Shown: positions 9,438-18,098, counted from the stretch's first letter. The stretch: 64,000 bases of DNA from Rhizobium leguminosarum (GCF_001679785.1 NZ_CP016291.1:186001-250000), one strand, 5' to 3'. Program-made: numbers and translations. The notes: a model not told the origin generated them from the letters alone.

Positions 9438-9776
9438 TCAGGCAATATGCGGTGCATATTCGTTGGCCGCGAATACATGATGATGCACTTTGCCGGTAAA
9501 GAGCTGCAGGAGTTCGCCGGTGACCTCGCGGCTCTGCGACCGCACATCGGAGAGAAGTGCCGCGTTCACCGCATCCATATCGGGATAGCGAATGGCGAGC
9601 GCCATGGCATAGATCGGGGCGCCTTCGTCGCGCTCCATCCCATCCAGCACCCGGATTTCCTCGGCGCCCGGAAACTTCGTCCAGAGAGGGACGAGCCGCT
9701 GCCGCACGAATTCGCGGAATTCCCCTTCTCTGCCGGGATGGATTTCGCCTTCAAACAAAGCATAACGAATGATCAT
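9438..9776 (-). CDS. Small EthD/Dabb-like dimeric alpha-beta barrel protein
   Basis: A 112-residue soluble protein beginning MIIRYALFEGEIHPGREGEFREFV. The pattern of an initial strand, a helix rich in acidic and aromatic residues, and later strands with many small residues (IYAMALAIRYPDMDAVNAAL) fits the dimeric ferredoxin-like EthD/Dabb/antibiotic-monooxygenase fold. Family members are often small accessory or degradative proteins of unclear chemistry. It is a single gene: hairpins separate it from the sugar-acid transporter genes upstream and a terminator lies downstream. The function is not known; association with either neighbour is unproven. Confidence 0.6.
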   Translation of the reverse strand: MIIRYALFEGEIHPGREGEFREFVRQRLVPLWTKFPGAEEIRVLDGMERDEGAPIYAMALAIRYPDMDAVNAALLSDVRSQSREVTGELLQLFTGKVHHHVFAANEYAPHIA

Positions 9777-9825
9777 AGGTTCTCTTTTCCAAAACTCGCC
9801 GGAGCTGGATCGATGTTGGCGTGCT

Positions 9826-9869
9826 CTACAGCGCCGCGCGTCTTTTTAGACGCGCAAAGGACGCTGTAG
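9826..9869. repeat. Intergenic palindromic repeat, copy 1
   Basis: A nested hairpin: outer CTACAGCG/CGCTGTAG and inner GCGCGTCT/AGACGCGC around a TTTT loop. The 17-base core at 9827-9843 is identical to 18164-18180 in a second palindrome. The form is typical of rhizobial intergenic repetitive palindromes. It lies between the small gene at 9438 and the end of the sugar-acid binding-protein gene. Confidence 0.7.
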
Positions 9870-9881
9870 CGCTTTGAATCT

Positions 9882-9903
9882 ACGCATCGTGCTTCCGATG
9901 CGT
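9882..9903. repeat. Short inverted repeat
   Basis: An 8-bp perfect repeat ACGCATCG/CGATGCGT with a 6-base loop, the middle of three consecutive hairpins between 9826 and 9939. Confidence 0.5.
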
Positions 9904-9909
9904 CGTAAG

Positions 9910-9939
9910 ATCGGGGCGTATCGATCGATACGCCCCGAT
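9910..9939. terminator. Perfect 30-bp palindrome after the transporter operon
   Basis: The 15 bases from 9910 (ATCGGGGCGTATCGA) are followed immediately by their exact reverse complement, giving a palindrome without a loop. It begins 8 bases past the stop codon of the binding-protein gene at 9948 and probably ends or protects that transcript. No T-run follows on the minus strand. Confidence 0.6.
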
Positions 9940-9947
9940 TGGAAGGG

Positions 9948-11045
9948 TTATTTGCCCCAGATTTTCTTGTATTGATCGCGATAACCGTTGTCGGGATCGA
10001 AGCTGTTCTTCGGCCCACCGTCAAACTCGACGTTCTCACTGGTCACCACATGGAGCGGCGACACGTAGCCGGACCATGGAGCACCCGCAAAGGCGCGGTT
10101 CAATTCGTCGACGAGCTGCCAGCCCTGGAGGTTGAGCGGCTCGGCGACGGTGACGGCCTGGAACTGCTTGGCACGGATACGCTGATAGGCGCTCTCCGAA
10201 CCGTCGCCGGCTGCAACGTTCACCGGCTTTCCATCACCGGCAATGCCGGCCGAGGCGAGCGAAGGTCCCATGAAGTCGTAATAGAGGTCGTTAATCGCCA
10301 GCGAATGCGTCCACTTCGCGCCATACTTCTGCAGAAGCGACGTGGTTAGCTGCGGCATGCGCTGAGAGGTTTCGGCGATCGGCGTATCGACATATTCGAG
10401 CACCGTGCCGCCGAGATCCTCGATCTCCTTCTTCATGCGATCGGCCTTGGCAATCGCGATCGCATAGGTGGAGTCGGTAAAGATGATGACGCCCGGCTTG
10501 CCGGCGGCATCGGTAAAGGCCCAGTCCGCCGCGGACTTCGACACTTCCATCGCATCGGTGGTCACGTTTGCGAAGACACCGACTTCGGGAACCGGACCGA
10601 CCGCCGAGGCAGCGTGCCAGGAAACCATCGGAATGCCGGCAGCCTTGGCTGCTTCCATCGCCGGCTTCTGCTCGACCGCGTCAAAGCCGTTGATGATGAT
10701 GCCATCCGGCTTCAGCGCCATGGCCTGGCCGAAAGCCGCGGTCCGCCCGCCGATCGAGCCGGCGCCGTCAAGCGCCTTCACCGTCCAGCCGAGCGCGCCT
10801 GCCGCTTCCTGAACGCCATTGACCACGCCGAGGATGCCACCGTTTTTCATATCGCCGGCAAGAATGACGATGTTCTTTCCGGCAGCGCCCTTGGGGCCGC
10901 TCGTCGGGCCATCCCAGGCGCTCACCTTGGAAGCATACTTTTCGACCACGGCTTTGGCGTCGGCCATCGAATCGGCCCATGCCGGCATGCTGAGCATAAC
11001 GGCGACGGTTGCGACCGTTGCCTGCAATAACGTTCTGCGCTTCAT
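9948..11045 (-). CDS. Sugar-type (CUT2) ABC transporter substrate-binding protein
   Basis: A 365-residue periplasmic binding protein of the RbsB/pentose class. The signal peptide is MKRRTLLQATVATVAVML with cleavage near MPAWA. The mature part shows GKNIVILAGDMKNGGILGVVNGVQEAA, then MALKPDGIIINGFDAVEQKPAMEAAKAAGIP, the classical two-lobe sugar-binding pattern. The ATG at 11045 is chosen because GGAGGAG lies five bases upstream; a GTG at 11051 is too close to that site. It is the last of three transporter genes (ATPase, permease, SBP), 51 bases after the permease. Because the operon carries the same operator as gluconate/idonate catabolic genes, an aldonate or ketoaldonate is the likely ligand (inference). 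Confidence 0.88.
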   Translation of the reverse strand: MKRRTLLQATVATVAVMLSMPAWADSMADAKAVVEKYASKVSAWDGPTSGPKGAAGKNIVILAGDMKNGGILGVVNGVQEAAGALGWTVKALDGAGSIGGRTAAFGQAMALKPDGIIINGFDAVEQKPAMEAAKAAGIPMVSWHAASAVGPVPEVGVFANVTTDAMEVSKSAADWAFTDAAGKPGVIIFTDSTYAIAIAKADRMKKEIEDLGGTVLEYVDTPIAETSQRMPQLTTSLLQKYGAKWTHSLAINDLYYDFMGPSLASAGIAGDGKPVNVAAGDGSESAYQRIRAKQFQAVTVAEPLNLQGWQLVDELNRAFAGAPWSGYVSPLHVVTSENVEFDGGPKNSFDPDNGYRDQYKKIWGK

Positions 11046-11096
11046 GTTCACTCCTCCATTTTGTTTGTTATGAAATGCCGGGATCAGCCGGCATCC

Positions 11097-12137
11097 TCAT
11101 TTGGATGCGGGTGTGATCCTCCTCACAGCTCCGCGCTTGCGCTGGGCGTAGCCTGCTATGCCGATGGCAATCAGCAGGGTGACGCCGTTGAACAGCGGTT
11201 CGACGAAGAACGACCCGCCGAATTGCTGAATTCCTGATATTCCGACCGCCAGGATGATGACGCCGATCAAGGTGCCCCAGACGTTCACCCGCCCAGGCTT
11301 GATCGTCGTCGATCCGAGGAACGCGCCGACAAGCGCCGGCAGCAGATATTCGAGGCCGACGCTCGCCTGGCCGATGCGCAGTTTCGAGGCGAGAAGGACC
11401 CCGGTCAGAGCCGCGAGCAGCCCCGAGGTGACGAATGCGCCGATCACGAATTTGCGGACCGGAATGCCATTGAGGGCCGCCGCCTTCGGATTGGCGCCGA
11501 TGGCGTAGAGATAACGGCCGATCGGCAGGTATTCGAGCACGATCCACATGCAGATGGCGATCAGCAGCACGTAGAAGCCGGTGATCGGCAGGCCGAACAG
11601 CATGGTGCCGTTCAGCGCATAGAAACCATCAGGCAGGACGCCGACCACCTGCCGGCCGCCGGTGTGCCAGAGGGCCAGCGCATATAGGACGGTTCCGGTG
11701 CCGAGCGTCGCTATGAAGCTGTCGATCTTCGCGACCTCGACCAGCAGGCCGTTGATGCAGCCGGTCAGAACGCCGAGCGCGAGCACGATGACGACCGCGA
11801 CCGGCCAGGGCAGGCCGTAGGCCGTCTGCAGGCTGATGGCGAGAATGTGCCAGAGCACGATGCCATAGCCGACGGTCAGATCGATGCGACCCGATGCCAT
11901 CGGGATCATCGCAGCCAACGATAGAAGCGCGATGATCGCCTTGTCGGACACGATCGAGCGGACATTCAACACGGTCGGGAACGTATCGGGCAGAAGGATC
12001 GAGAAGATCACGATCAGGCCGACGGTCAGGATCACCAGCCCGTAAACCGGGATCAGGCGTCCGATCTTCTGTCCTGTGGACAGACCGGCCATTTCGCTCT
12101 TGGTCGGCTCCAGGGCCGTGGATTCAATGGATTGCAT
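11097..12137 (-). CDS. Sugar-type (CUT2) ABC transporter permease, RbsC-like
   Basis: A 346-residue polytopic membrane protein of the RbsC/AraH permease family with eight to ten hydrophobic helices. Family marks are GRIDLTVGYGIVLWHILAI, LPALVGAFLGSTTIKPGRVNVWGTLIGV and IGRYLYAIGANPKAAALNGI. It would dimerise to form the channel for the neighbouring ATPase and binding protein. The start ATG follows a GGGAG site, 18 bases after the ATPase stop. Confidence 0.92.
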   Translation of the reverse strand: MQSIESTALEPTKSEMAGLSTGQKIGRLIPVYGLVILTVGLIVIFSILLPDTFPTVLNVRSIVSDKAIIALLSLAAMIPMASGRIDLTVGYGIVLWHILAISLQTAYGLPWPVAVVIVLALGVLTGCINGLLVEVAKIDSFIATLGTGTVLYALALWHTGGRQVVGVLPDGFYALNGTMLFGLPITGFYVLLIAICMWIVLEYLPIGRYLYAIGANPKAAALNGIPVRKFVIGAFVTSGLLAALTGVLLASKLRIGQASVGLEYLLPALVGAFLGSTTIKPGRVNVWGTLIGVIILAVGISGIQQFGGSFFVEPLFNGVTLLIAIGIAGYAQRKRGAVRRITPASK

Positions 12138-12155
12138 GGCTGTTCTCCCGATGGC

Positions 12156-13652
12156 TCAAGCGGCTTCCGATGCGGATGCGGCCGTGATGACCGCCTCCGT
12201 CGTCAGAGCGCTTCCAGTCAGTTCGCTGACGATTTTCCCGCGCGAGAAAACCAGCGCGCGGTGGCAGATATGGGCGATTTCCTCGAAGTCCGTCGACACC
12301 ACGACAACCGCGAGACCGGCCTCGAGCGCCTGGGTGATCAGACGGTAGATCTCCGCACGCGCGCCGATATCGACGCCGGCGGTCGGATCTTCCGCGACGA
12401 GCAGCTTGCGGCCGGTCGCCAGCCAGCGGCCGACGACCACTTTTTGCTGATTGCCGCCCGACAGGGCCTCCACCGGCAGATCCGGGTCGTTCGGTCGCAG
12501 GCCGACGGAATGGCCGATCTTATGGGCAAGATCGGCTTCGCCGCGCGGCGACAGGAAGGACAAAAGCCCACGCCCGACGGCTCCCGGATTAAGATAGGTA
12601 TTTTCCCGAATGGACAGCGAGAGCGCCACGGATTCCTCTGTCCGGTCACGGGCAATCAAGCCGATGCCCGACGCCATTGCCCCTCGCGGGCTGGAAAGGT
12701 CGGGGGCCTCGTCATGCAGCAGAACCGAGCCGTTGAAGGGCTCGCAACCAAACAAGGCGCGGCCGATCCGTTCCTGACCGGCGCCGCGCAATCCAGCCAG
12801 TCCCAGAAGCTCGCCCTCGCGGATATCGAAGGATATCGGGCCTGTGCCGGCGCAGACGAGATCGCGGACCTCGACGATCGCCTTGCCGGGCGTGATCGCC
12901 GTTTTGGAAAAGAGGCTGTCGCCGCTGCGGCCGATGATCATCGTCACCAGTTCCTCGGGGCTGGTCTCGCTGACGGGCTTCTGTCCCACCATGCATCCGT
13001 CGCGCAGAACGGCGACCCGATCGGCAATCCGGAAGATTTCGTCGAGCCTATGGGAAACGTAGATCATCCCGACGCCCCGATCCTTCAACGGACGGATCGC
13101 ATTAAACAGCCGATCGACTTCATCGGCGGGAAGGCTAGCCGTCGGCTCGTCGAGCACCAGCACGTCGGCTTCGACGGCAAGCGCACGGGCAATGGCGACA
13201 AGCGACTTTTCGGTGCGCGACAGCGCCGAGACCCGGGTGGTGGGATCAAAATCGCAGCCGACCAGTTTCAAGGCTTCCTTGGCGCGCGCCTGTGTCCTGT
13301 TCCAATCGATCAGGCCGCGACGCATCGAGAAGCCCTGCGACAGGCCCATGTTCTCGCCGACCGTCATCCACTCAATCAAACCGAGATCCTGGTGGATGAA
13401 GGCAACCGGCTGCCGCTCGTTCGGCTTCGGGGGACGATGGTGGTAGCTCTGGCCGCGAAACAGGATGTCGCCGCTATCGGGCTTGTAGATGCCCGCAAGC
13501 GTCTTGATGAGCGTCGATTTGCCGGCGCCGTTTTCTCCCAGCAGCGCGAGGATTTCTCCTTCGCGCAGGTCGATCGAGACGTCGCGCAGCGCCTGCGTGC
13601 CGCCGAAGCTCTTGGTGATCGACTGGAATTCCAGCAGTCTCTTGGCTTCCAC
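12156..13652 (-). CDS. Sugar-type (CUT2) ABC transporter ATP-binding protein, RbsA-like
   Basis: A 498-residue double ABC ATPase. The first domain has an intact Walker A (GENGAGKSTL), ALSRTEKSLVAIARAL as its signature region and LVLDEPTASLP. The second has the degenerate P-loop GLRGAGQERIG typical of RbsA second halves, then LSGGNQQKVVVGRWL and VAEDPTAGVDIGA. The GTG start at 13652 is chosen because GGGAGGAG lies five bases upstream; the longer frame from 13682 lacks a ribosome site and would leave only 6 bases to the operator at 13689-13704. With this start the operator is 36 bases upstream, a good position for repression. Confidence 0.9.
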   Translation of the reverse strand: MEAKRLLEFQSITKSFGGTQALRDVSIDLREGEILALLGENGAGKSTLIKTLAGIYKPDSGDILFRGQSYHHRPPKPNERQPVAFIHQDLGLIEWMTVGENMGLSQGFSMRRGLIDWNRTQARAKEALKLVGCDFDPTTRVSALSRTEKSLVAIARALAVEADVLVLDEPTASLPADEVDRLFNAIRPLKDRGVGMIYVSHRLDEIFRIADRVAVLRDGCMVGQKPVSETSPEELVTMIIGRSGDSLFSKTAITPGKAIVEVRDLVCAGTGPISFDIREGELLGLAGLRGAGQERIGRALFGCEPFNGSVLLHDEAPDLSSPRGAMASGIGLIARDRTEESVALSLSIRENTYLNPGAVGRGLLSFLSPRGEADLAHKIGHSVGLRPNDPDLPVEALSGGNQQKVVVGRWLATGRKLLVAEDPTAGVDIGARAEIYRLITQALEAGLAVVVVSTDFEEIAHICHRALVFSRGKIVSELTGSALTTEAVITAASASEAA

Positions 13653-13688
13653 TGTGGCTCCTCCCAAAGCTGCGGTTTTCATGGACGT

Positions 13689-13704
13689 ATGTTATCGATA
13701 ACAT
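13689..13704. promoter_or_regulatory. LacI-family operator (transporter operon)
   Basis: ATGTTATCGATAACAT, a perfect 16-bp palindrome with a central CG as in LacI/GntR-type operators. It lies between the end of the dehydrogenase gene and the GTG start of the importer ATPase. An identical copy is at 16066 and a 14-of-16 match at 19468. Confidence 0.82.
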
Positions 13705-13759
13705 TTATGGATGGTCAAGCGGAAAGATGACGATCTCGAATTTCTCGGAGAGTTTGACG

Positions 13760-14653
13760 TCAATCGGCCTGAAATCCATCGAGAAGGCGCATCATCTCGG
13801 CCGAGTCTTTTGGCCCAAGCCCGGCAGCGCAGAGCAGGCGGTGGATCTCGACCACAGAGCCGGTCATCGGCAATGGCGTCTTCGTCTTCAGCGCAAAGGC
13901 TTGAAGCGAATCCAGGTCCTTCAACATGTTGTCGATTCTGCCTGTCGGCGAGAAATCCCGGGCGGCGAATTTAGCCATGAATTCCTGCAATATGCGGCTG
14001 TCCGCCCTGCCGCCGCCAAGGGCGGCCGGAATGGCGGCCGGATCGACGCCGCCGGCTTCAGCGAGCTTGACCGCCTCCGCGACGGCCTGAAACAGCACGG
14101 CGCAAAACAATTGATTGATCAGCTTCGTGGTCTGCCCCGCGCCGGATACACCCATCAGCGTGTAATTGGCGGCAAGATGCCGCATCACCACGCGTGCCCG
14201 TTCGAAATCCTCAGAGCTGCCGCCGGCCATAATCGTCAGGCGTCCGCTCAGCGCACCTGGCACGCCGCCGGAAAGCGGGCAATCCACCCATGCCATGCCG
14301 GTTTCTCGACGCAGCCGCGTCGCCATGTCGGCCGTGTCGGCCGGGTCGATCGAGGACATATCGATCAGCACCTTGTCGGCATCCGCCGCCGCCGCAACGC
14401 CCTTTTCGCCGAAGACGACAGCGCGGACGATGTTTGCGTGATTGAGGCTGAGCACGCAAAACGTCGACCATGAGACCGCTTCCTCCACGGAGCCGGCCGC
14501 GCGCGCGCCCTTGGCCTGCAAAGCCGCAACTTTTTCGGTATCCAGGTCGAAGACCGATACCTTATGCCCGGTTTCGATCAATCGGGTGACGATCGCCGTT
14601 CCCATGATGCCGGCACCGATGACGGCGACATCTGCTCTGTAGTCATCCTGCAT
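13760..14653 (-). CDS. NAD(P)-dependent 3-hydroxyisobutyrate dehydrogenase-family reductase
   Basis: A 297-residue beta-hydroxyacid dehydrogenase. The N-terminal Rossmann motif is VIGAGIMG (residues 11-18), the substrate loop DCPLSGGVPGA is at 124-134 and the catalytic lysine is K177 in GQTTKLINQ. Relatives reduce or oxidise 3-hydroxyisobutyrate, tartronate semialdehyde, or 6-phosphogluconate-like acids. It follows gluconokinase with an 11-base overlap, so it should act on a sugar acid of this pathway, but the specific reaction cannot be told. A GGGAGGAG ribosome site precedes the ATG by six bases. Confidence 0.85.
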   Translation of the reverse strand: MQDDYRADVAVIGAGIMGTAIVTRLIETGHKVSVFDLDTEKVAALQAKGARAAGSVEEAVSWSTFCVLSLNHANIVRAVVFGEKGVAAAADADKVLIDMSSIDPADTADMATRLRRETGMAWVDCPLSGGVPGALSGRLTIMAGGSSEDFERARVVMRHLAANYTLMGVSGAGQTTKLINQLFCAVLFQAVAEAVKLAEAGGVDPAAIPAALGGGRADSRILQEFMAKFAARDFSPTGRIDNMLKDLDSLQAFALKTKTPLPMTGSVVEIHRLLCAAGLGPKDSAEMMRLLDGFQAD

Positions 14654-15200
14654 GATAATCTCCTCCCTTGACGGCCATGCCGCTCAGTCCCTTGCAAGCC
14701 AGTGCCACAATATCATCCAACGCATTATCGATCGCCACCGTCACGACATTAGCTTCACCGGTCGGCGGCTCCAGCGTCTGCAACTGGCTGTCGAGCAAAG
14801 TCGCGGGCATGAAATGGCCCTGACGGGCCTGCATCCGCGACAGCAACAGGTCGCGGGATCCTTCCAGGAAAACAAAGGCGAGATGCCCGTCCGCCGCTTG
14901 ACTCAACCTGTCCCGATAGCTTCTCTTCAGCGCCGAACAGGAAATCACCAGCCCTTGCGATACTTTTTGCGCGGTCCTTATTTCCTCGCCGATCCGGTCG
15001 AGCCACGGCAGGCGGTCGTCGTCGGTCAACGGTATGCCCTGCGCCATCTTCTCGACGTTTTGAGCCGGGTGGAGCTGGTCGCCCTCCAGAAACGGCACGC
15101 CGTTTCGAGCTGCGAGATGCTCTCCAACCGAAGATTTACCGCAGCCACTGACGCCCATGACGACGACGGCCAGAGGTGGCGCCTTTTTCTCGAAATCCAT
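14643..15200 (-). CDS. gntK: Gluconokinase
   Basis: A 185-residue kinase of the GntK/IdnK family, which phosphorylates D-gluconate to 6-phosphogluconate with ATP. The P-loop GVSGCGKSS is at 16-24, the substrate and lid segments FLEGDQLHPAQNVEKMAQGIPLTDDDRLPWL are complete, and ISCSALKRSYRDRL is the family signature. Length is close to the usual 175-185. The ATG at 15200 was chosen over a much longer upstream frame because homology begins there and the longer frame runs through the upstream dehydrogenase gene. It lies 13 bases after the gluconate 5-dehydrogenase gene and overlaps the next gene by 11 bases. Confidence 0.93.
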   Translation of the reverse strand: MDFEKKAPPLAVVVMGVSGCGKSSVGEHLAARNGVPFLEGDQLHPAQNVEKMAQGIPLTDDDRLPWLDRIGEEIRTAQKVSQGLVISCSALKRSYRDRLSQAADGHLAFVFLEGSRDLLLSRMQARQGHFMPATLLDSQLQTLEPPTGEANVVTVAIDNALDDIVALACKGLSGMAVKGGDYHAG

Positions 15201-15213
15201 GGTCTCGTCTCTA

Positions 15214-15978
15214 TCAGAGGCAGGTCGTGATGCCGCCGTCGACATAAAGCGTGTGCCCGTTGATGAAGGACGAGCCCCGGCCCGACAGGAAAACGGCGAC
15301 GCCGACCAGTTCCTCGACATTGCCCCAGCGTCCGGCCGGCGTTCGCTTCTCGAGCCAGGACGAGAACTCGGGATTGTCGACAAGCGCCTGATTGAGCGGC
15401 GTCTTGAAATAGCCCGGCGCAATCGCATTGATCTGCAGGCCGTACTTGGCCCAGTCGGCGCACATGCCGCGGGTAAGATTGCGCACCGCGCCCTTGGTCG
15501 CCGTATAGGGAGCAATGCCGGGGCGCGCCAGTTCGCTTTGCACGGAAGCAATGTTGATGATCTTGCCCTGCCCGCGGGCGATCATGGGTTTGGCCGCCGC
15601 CTGGCCGACATAAAACACGCTCGAAATATTCGTGGTTAGCAGCAGCTCCCATTTGTCCGCCGGGAAATCTTCCAGCGGCGTGCGAAACTGCATGCCGGCA
15701 TTGTTGATCAGGATGTCGAGCGGCCCGATATCGGATTCGATCGCGTCTATGCCTTCTTTGGCGGCATCCTTGCTGGTCACGTCGAAGATCGCCGCATGGG
15801 CAGACAGGCCTTGATCCTTGAGGCTCTCGACCGCGCGTTTGACGGTTTCGGGTGTGCGGCCGTTGATGATCACCTCGGCGCCATACTGCGCCAGGCCTTC
15901 GGCCAGGGCATAGCCGATCCCCTGGCTCGAGCCGGTGATCAGGGCGCGCCGTCCGGTAAGATCAAACAAGTTCTTCAT
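15214..15978 (-). CDS. idnO: Gluconate 5-dehydrogenase (5-ketogluconate reductase)
   Basis: A 254-residue classical short-chain dehydrogenase. TGSSQGIG (15-22) binds the nucleotide, NNAG is at 92-95 and the catalytic S145, Y158 and K162 are present (YTATK). It resembles IdnO/GNO enzymes, which reduce 5-keto-D-gluconate to D-gluconate. The ATG at 15978 has GGAGGAG eight bases upstream; the GTG at 15987 falls within that spacer. First gene of a three-gene operon (idnO-gntK-dehydrogenase) that faces the operator at 16066 and the divergent reductase gene. Confidence 0.88.
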   Translation of the reverse strand: MKNLFDLTGRRALITGSSQGIGYALAEGLAQYGAEVIINGRTPETVKRAVESLKDQGLSAHAAIFDVTSKDAAKEGIDAIESDIGPLDILINNAGMQFRTPLEDFPADKWELLLTTNISSVFYVGQAAAKPMIARGQGKIINIASVQSELARPGIAPYTATKGAVRNLTRGMCADWAKYGLQINAIAPGYFKTPLNQALVDNPEFSSWLEKRTPAGRWGNVEELVGVAVFLSGRGSSFINGHTLYVDGGITTCL

Positions 15979-16065
15979 GCAAATCACTCCTCCGGTCTCG
16001 CCGCGGGCGACGGCTTACGCTGCCGCTGACGGTGAAACTCACTTGACATCCCTTTTCCGAATTAT

Positions 16066-16081
16066 ATGTTATCGATAACAT
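16066..16081. promoter_or_regulatory. LacI-family operator (divergent promoter)
   Basis: The same perfect palindrome ATGTTATCGATAACAT as at 13689, placed in the 124-base divergent region between idnO and the 2-ketoaldonate reductase gene, where one repressor dimer could control both directions. Confidence 0.85.
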
Positions 16082-16102
16082 AATCAACTGTCAAAATGCG
16101 GG

Positions 16103-17056
16103 ATGGAAAACGGAATGCCTGAGGTAGAAATCTTGATGACCGGAGCTTATCCGGAATGGGACATGGTGGATCTGGAGGCGACCTACCACATCCATCGCCT
16201 CTGGGAAGCGGCAGACCGGCAGGAGCTGATCTCCAGGGTCGGCAAGGATATCCGCGCCATAGCGACCCGTGGCGAACTCGGAGCGTCCGCAGAGTTGATG
16301 GCGCAATTGCCGAAACTGGAAATTGTCTCCTGTTACGGCGTCGGCACCGACGCCATCGACTTGTCCTATGCCCGCGCCAACGGCATTCGCGTCACCAACA
16401 CCCCTGATGTGCTCACCGAAGATGTCGCCGATATCGCCATCGGACTGCTGCTTGCGACGGCAAGGCAGGTCCCGCAGGCCGATGTTTTCGTCCGCTCCGG
16501 TCAATGGGGCAGCGTTGCCATGCCGCTGGTGACGCGCGTCTCGGGCAAGAAGGTGGGGATCGCCGGCATGGGGCGGATCGGCAAGGCGATCGCCGGAAGG
16601 GCTGCCGCTTTCGGCTGCGACATCTCCTATTTCGCCCGCCATGATCACCAGGATGTTGCCTACACCTACGAGCCCGACCTGATCGCGCTTGCCGGTTGGG
16701 CCGATTTTCTGATCGTCATCGTCCCCGGTGGGGAGGCGACCATGAAGATCATCAACGCTGAAGTGCTTGAAGCACTCGGCCCGAAAGGCATCTTGATCAA
16801 TGTTTCGCGCGGAACGACCGTCGACGAAGAGGCGCTGATCGCAGCCCTTCAAGACCGCACCATTCAGGCTGCGGGCCTTGACGTCTTCCTGAACGAACCC
16901 AAGATCGATGCACGTTTCCTGACCCTCCAAAACGTCGTGTTGCAGCCCCATCACGGCTCTGGCACTGTCGAGACCCGCAAGGCCATGGGCCAACTGGTCA
17001 GAGATAATCTCGCTGCGCATTTTGCGGGTCACCCGCTTCCAACTCCCGTCGTGTGA
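16103..17056 (+). CDS. D-isomer-specific 2-hydroxyacid dehydrogenase (2-ketoaldonate/glyoxylate reductase-like)
   Basis: A 317-residue NAD(P)H-dependent 2-hydroxyacid dehydrogenase. GMGRIG (155-160) binds the coenzyme; the catalytic arginine, glutamate and histidine are R236 (NVSRGTTVDE), E265 (NEPKID) and H283 (PHHGSGT). GhrB-type members reduce 2-ketogluconate, glyoxylate or hydroxypyruvate. The operator 22 bases upstream and its partner L-idonate dehydrogenase gene 10 bases downstream support a role in ketoaldonate reduction. An alternative ATG at 16115, after GGAAAACGGA, would shorten it by four residues. Confidence 0.85.
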   Translation: MENGMPEVEILMTGAYPEWDMVDLEATYHIHRLWEAADRQELISRVGKDIRAIATRGELGASAELMAQLPKLEIVSCYGVGTDAIDLSYARANGIRVTNTPDVLTEDVADIAIGLLLATARQVPQADVFVRSGQWGSVAMPLVTRVSGKKVGIAGMGRIGKAIAGRAAAFGCDISYFARHDHQDVAYTYEPDLIALAGWADFLIVIVPGGEATMKIINAEVLEALGPKGILINVSRGTTVDEEALIAALQDRTIQAAGLDVFLNEPKIDARFLTLQNVVLQPHHGSGTVETRKAMGQLVRDNLAAHFAGHPLPTPVV

Positions 17057-17066
17057 GGGTCCCGAT

Positions 17067-18098
17067 ATGAAAGCCATCGTCATTCATGCCGCCAAGGATC
17101 TCAGGATCGAAGAGCGCGAGCCGGAGGTTGCGGGCGCCGGGCAGGTGGAGATTGCCATCGAAGCCGGCGGCATATGCGGTTCCGATCTGCATTATTACAA
17201 TCATGGCGGGTTTGGCACTGTTCGCCTGCGCGAACCGATGATCCTTGGCCATGAGATCGCCGGCACGGTCAAGGCGCTGGGCTCCGGCGTCGACGATCTT
17301 GCCGTCGGAGACCGTGTCGCGGTTTCCCCGAGCCGGCCGTGCAACCATTGCCAATATTGCCTGAAAGGACAGCAAAACCACTGCCTCAACATGCGGTTTT
17401 ACGGCAGCGCCATGCCGATGCCGCATATTCAGGGCGGTTTTCGCCAGCGGCTGGTGGCAGAGCGTTGGCAGTGCCACAAGGTTACGGACGGCATTTCCAT
17501 CCATGAGGCAGCCTTTGCCGAGCCCTTTGCCGTGACGCTGCATGCGGCAAACCGCGCCGGGTCGCTGCTCGGCAAACGGGTGCTTGTCACCGGTTGCGGC
17601 CCCATTGGGATGTTGGCGATCGTCGCGGCGCGCGTCCTCGGCGCCCGTGAGATCGTCGCGACCGACGTGACCGACAGCGTTCTGGCGATTGCCCGCACCA
17701 GCGGCGCCGACCAAACCATCAACGTTGCCACGCATGCTTCCGACCTTGCGGCCTACAGTGCCGAAAAGGGATATTTCGATGTCATGTTCGAGGCGTCGGG
17801 CAATGAGAAAGCCGTGCGCGCAGGCCTGGAGACGCTTAAACCCCGCGCTATTCTCGTGCAGCTCGGCCTTGGCGGCGATGTTTCCATTCCGCAAAACATG
17901 ATCGTTGCGAAGGAAATCGAGATGCGCGGGACATTCCGTTTTCACGAGGAATTTGCGCTCGCCGTCGAACTGATCAACGCGCGTCGAGTCGATCTGAAGC
18001 CGTTGCTGACGAGTGTCTTTGGGATCGAAGAGGCCGTTGCCGCCTTCGAATTGGCGAGCGACCGCAGCAAGTCCATGAAAGTCCAGATCGCTTTCTGA
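17067..18098 (+). CDS. idnD: L-idonate 5-dehydrogenase-like zinc alcohol dehydrogenase
   Basis: A 343-residue medium-chain zinc dehydrogenase. Catalytic zinc ligands C37, H62 and E63 (GGICGSD, LGHE) and the structural zinc cysteines C92, C95, C98 and C106 are all present; GCGPIGMLA binds NAD(P). It is closest to IdnD, which oxidises L-idonate to 5-ketogluconate, the substrate of the IdnO enzyme encoded across the divergent promoter. The ATG at 17067, 10 bases after the reductase stop, is used; the frame opens earlier at 17022 inside the upstream gene without reason. Confidence 0.87.
   Translation: MKAIVIHAAKDLRIEEREPEVAGAGQVEIAIEAGGICGSDLHYYNHGGFGTVRLREPMILGHEIAGTVKALGSGVDDLAVGDRVAVSPSRPCNHCQYCLKGQQNHCLNMRFYGSAMPMPHIQGGFRQRLVAERWQCHKVTDGISIHEAAFAEPFAVTLHAANRAGSLLGKRVLVTGCGPIGMLAIVAARVLGAREIVATDVTDSVLAIARTSGADQTINVATHASDLAAYSAEKGYFDVMFEASGNEKAVRAGLETLKPRAILVQLGLGGDVSIPQNMIVAKEIEMRGTFRFHEEFALAVELINARRVDLKPLLTSVFGIEEAVAAFELASDRSKSMKVQIAF

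Noticed and set aside
12132..13730. 532-codon plus-strand frame opposite the importer ATPase
   Set aside because: The minus strand carries a complete two-domain ABC ATPase with all motifs; the opposite frame is a shadow.
15201..15551. Extension of gluconokinase to 302 residues
   Set aside because: The added part overlaps the 5-dehydrogenase gene in another frame and has no homology; ATG at 15200 gives the normal family length.
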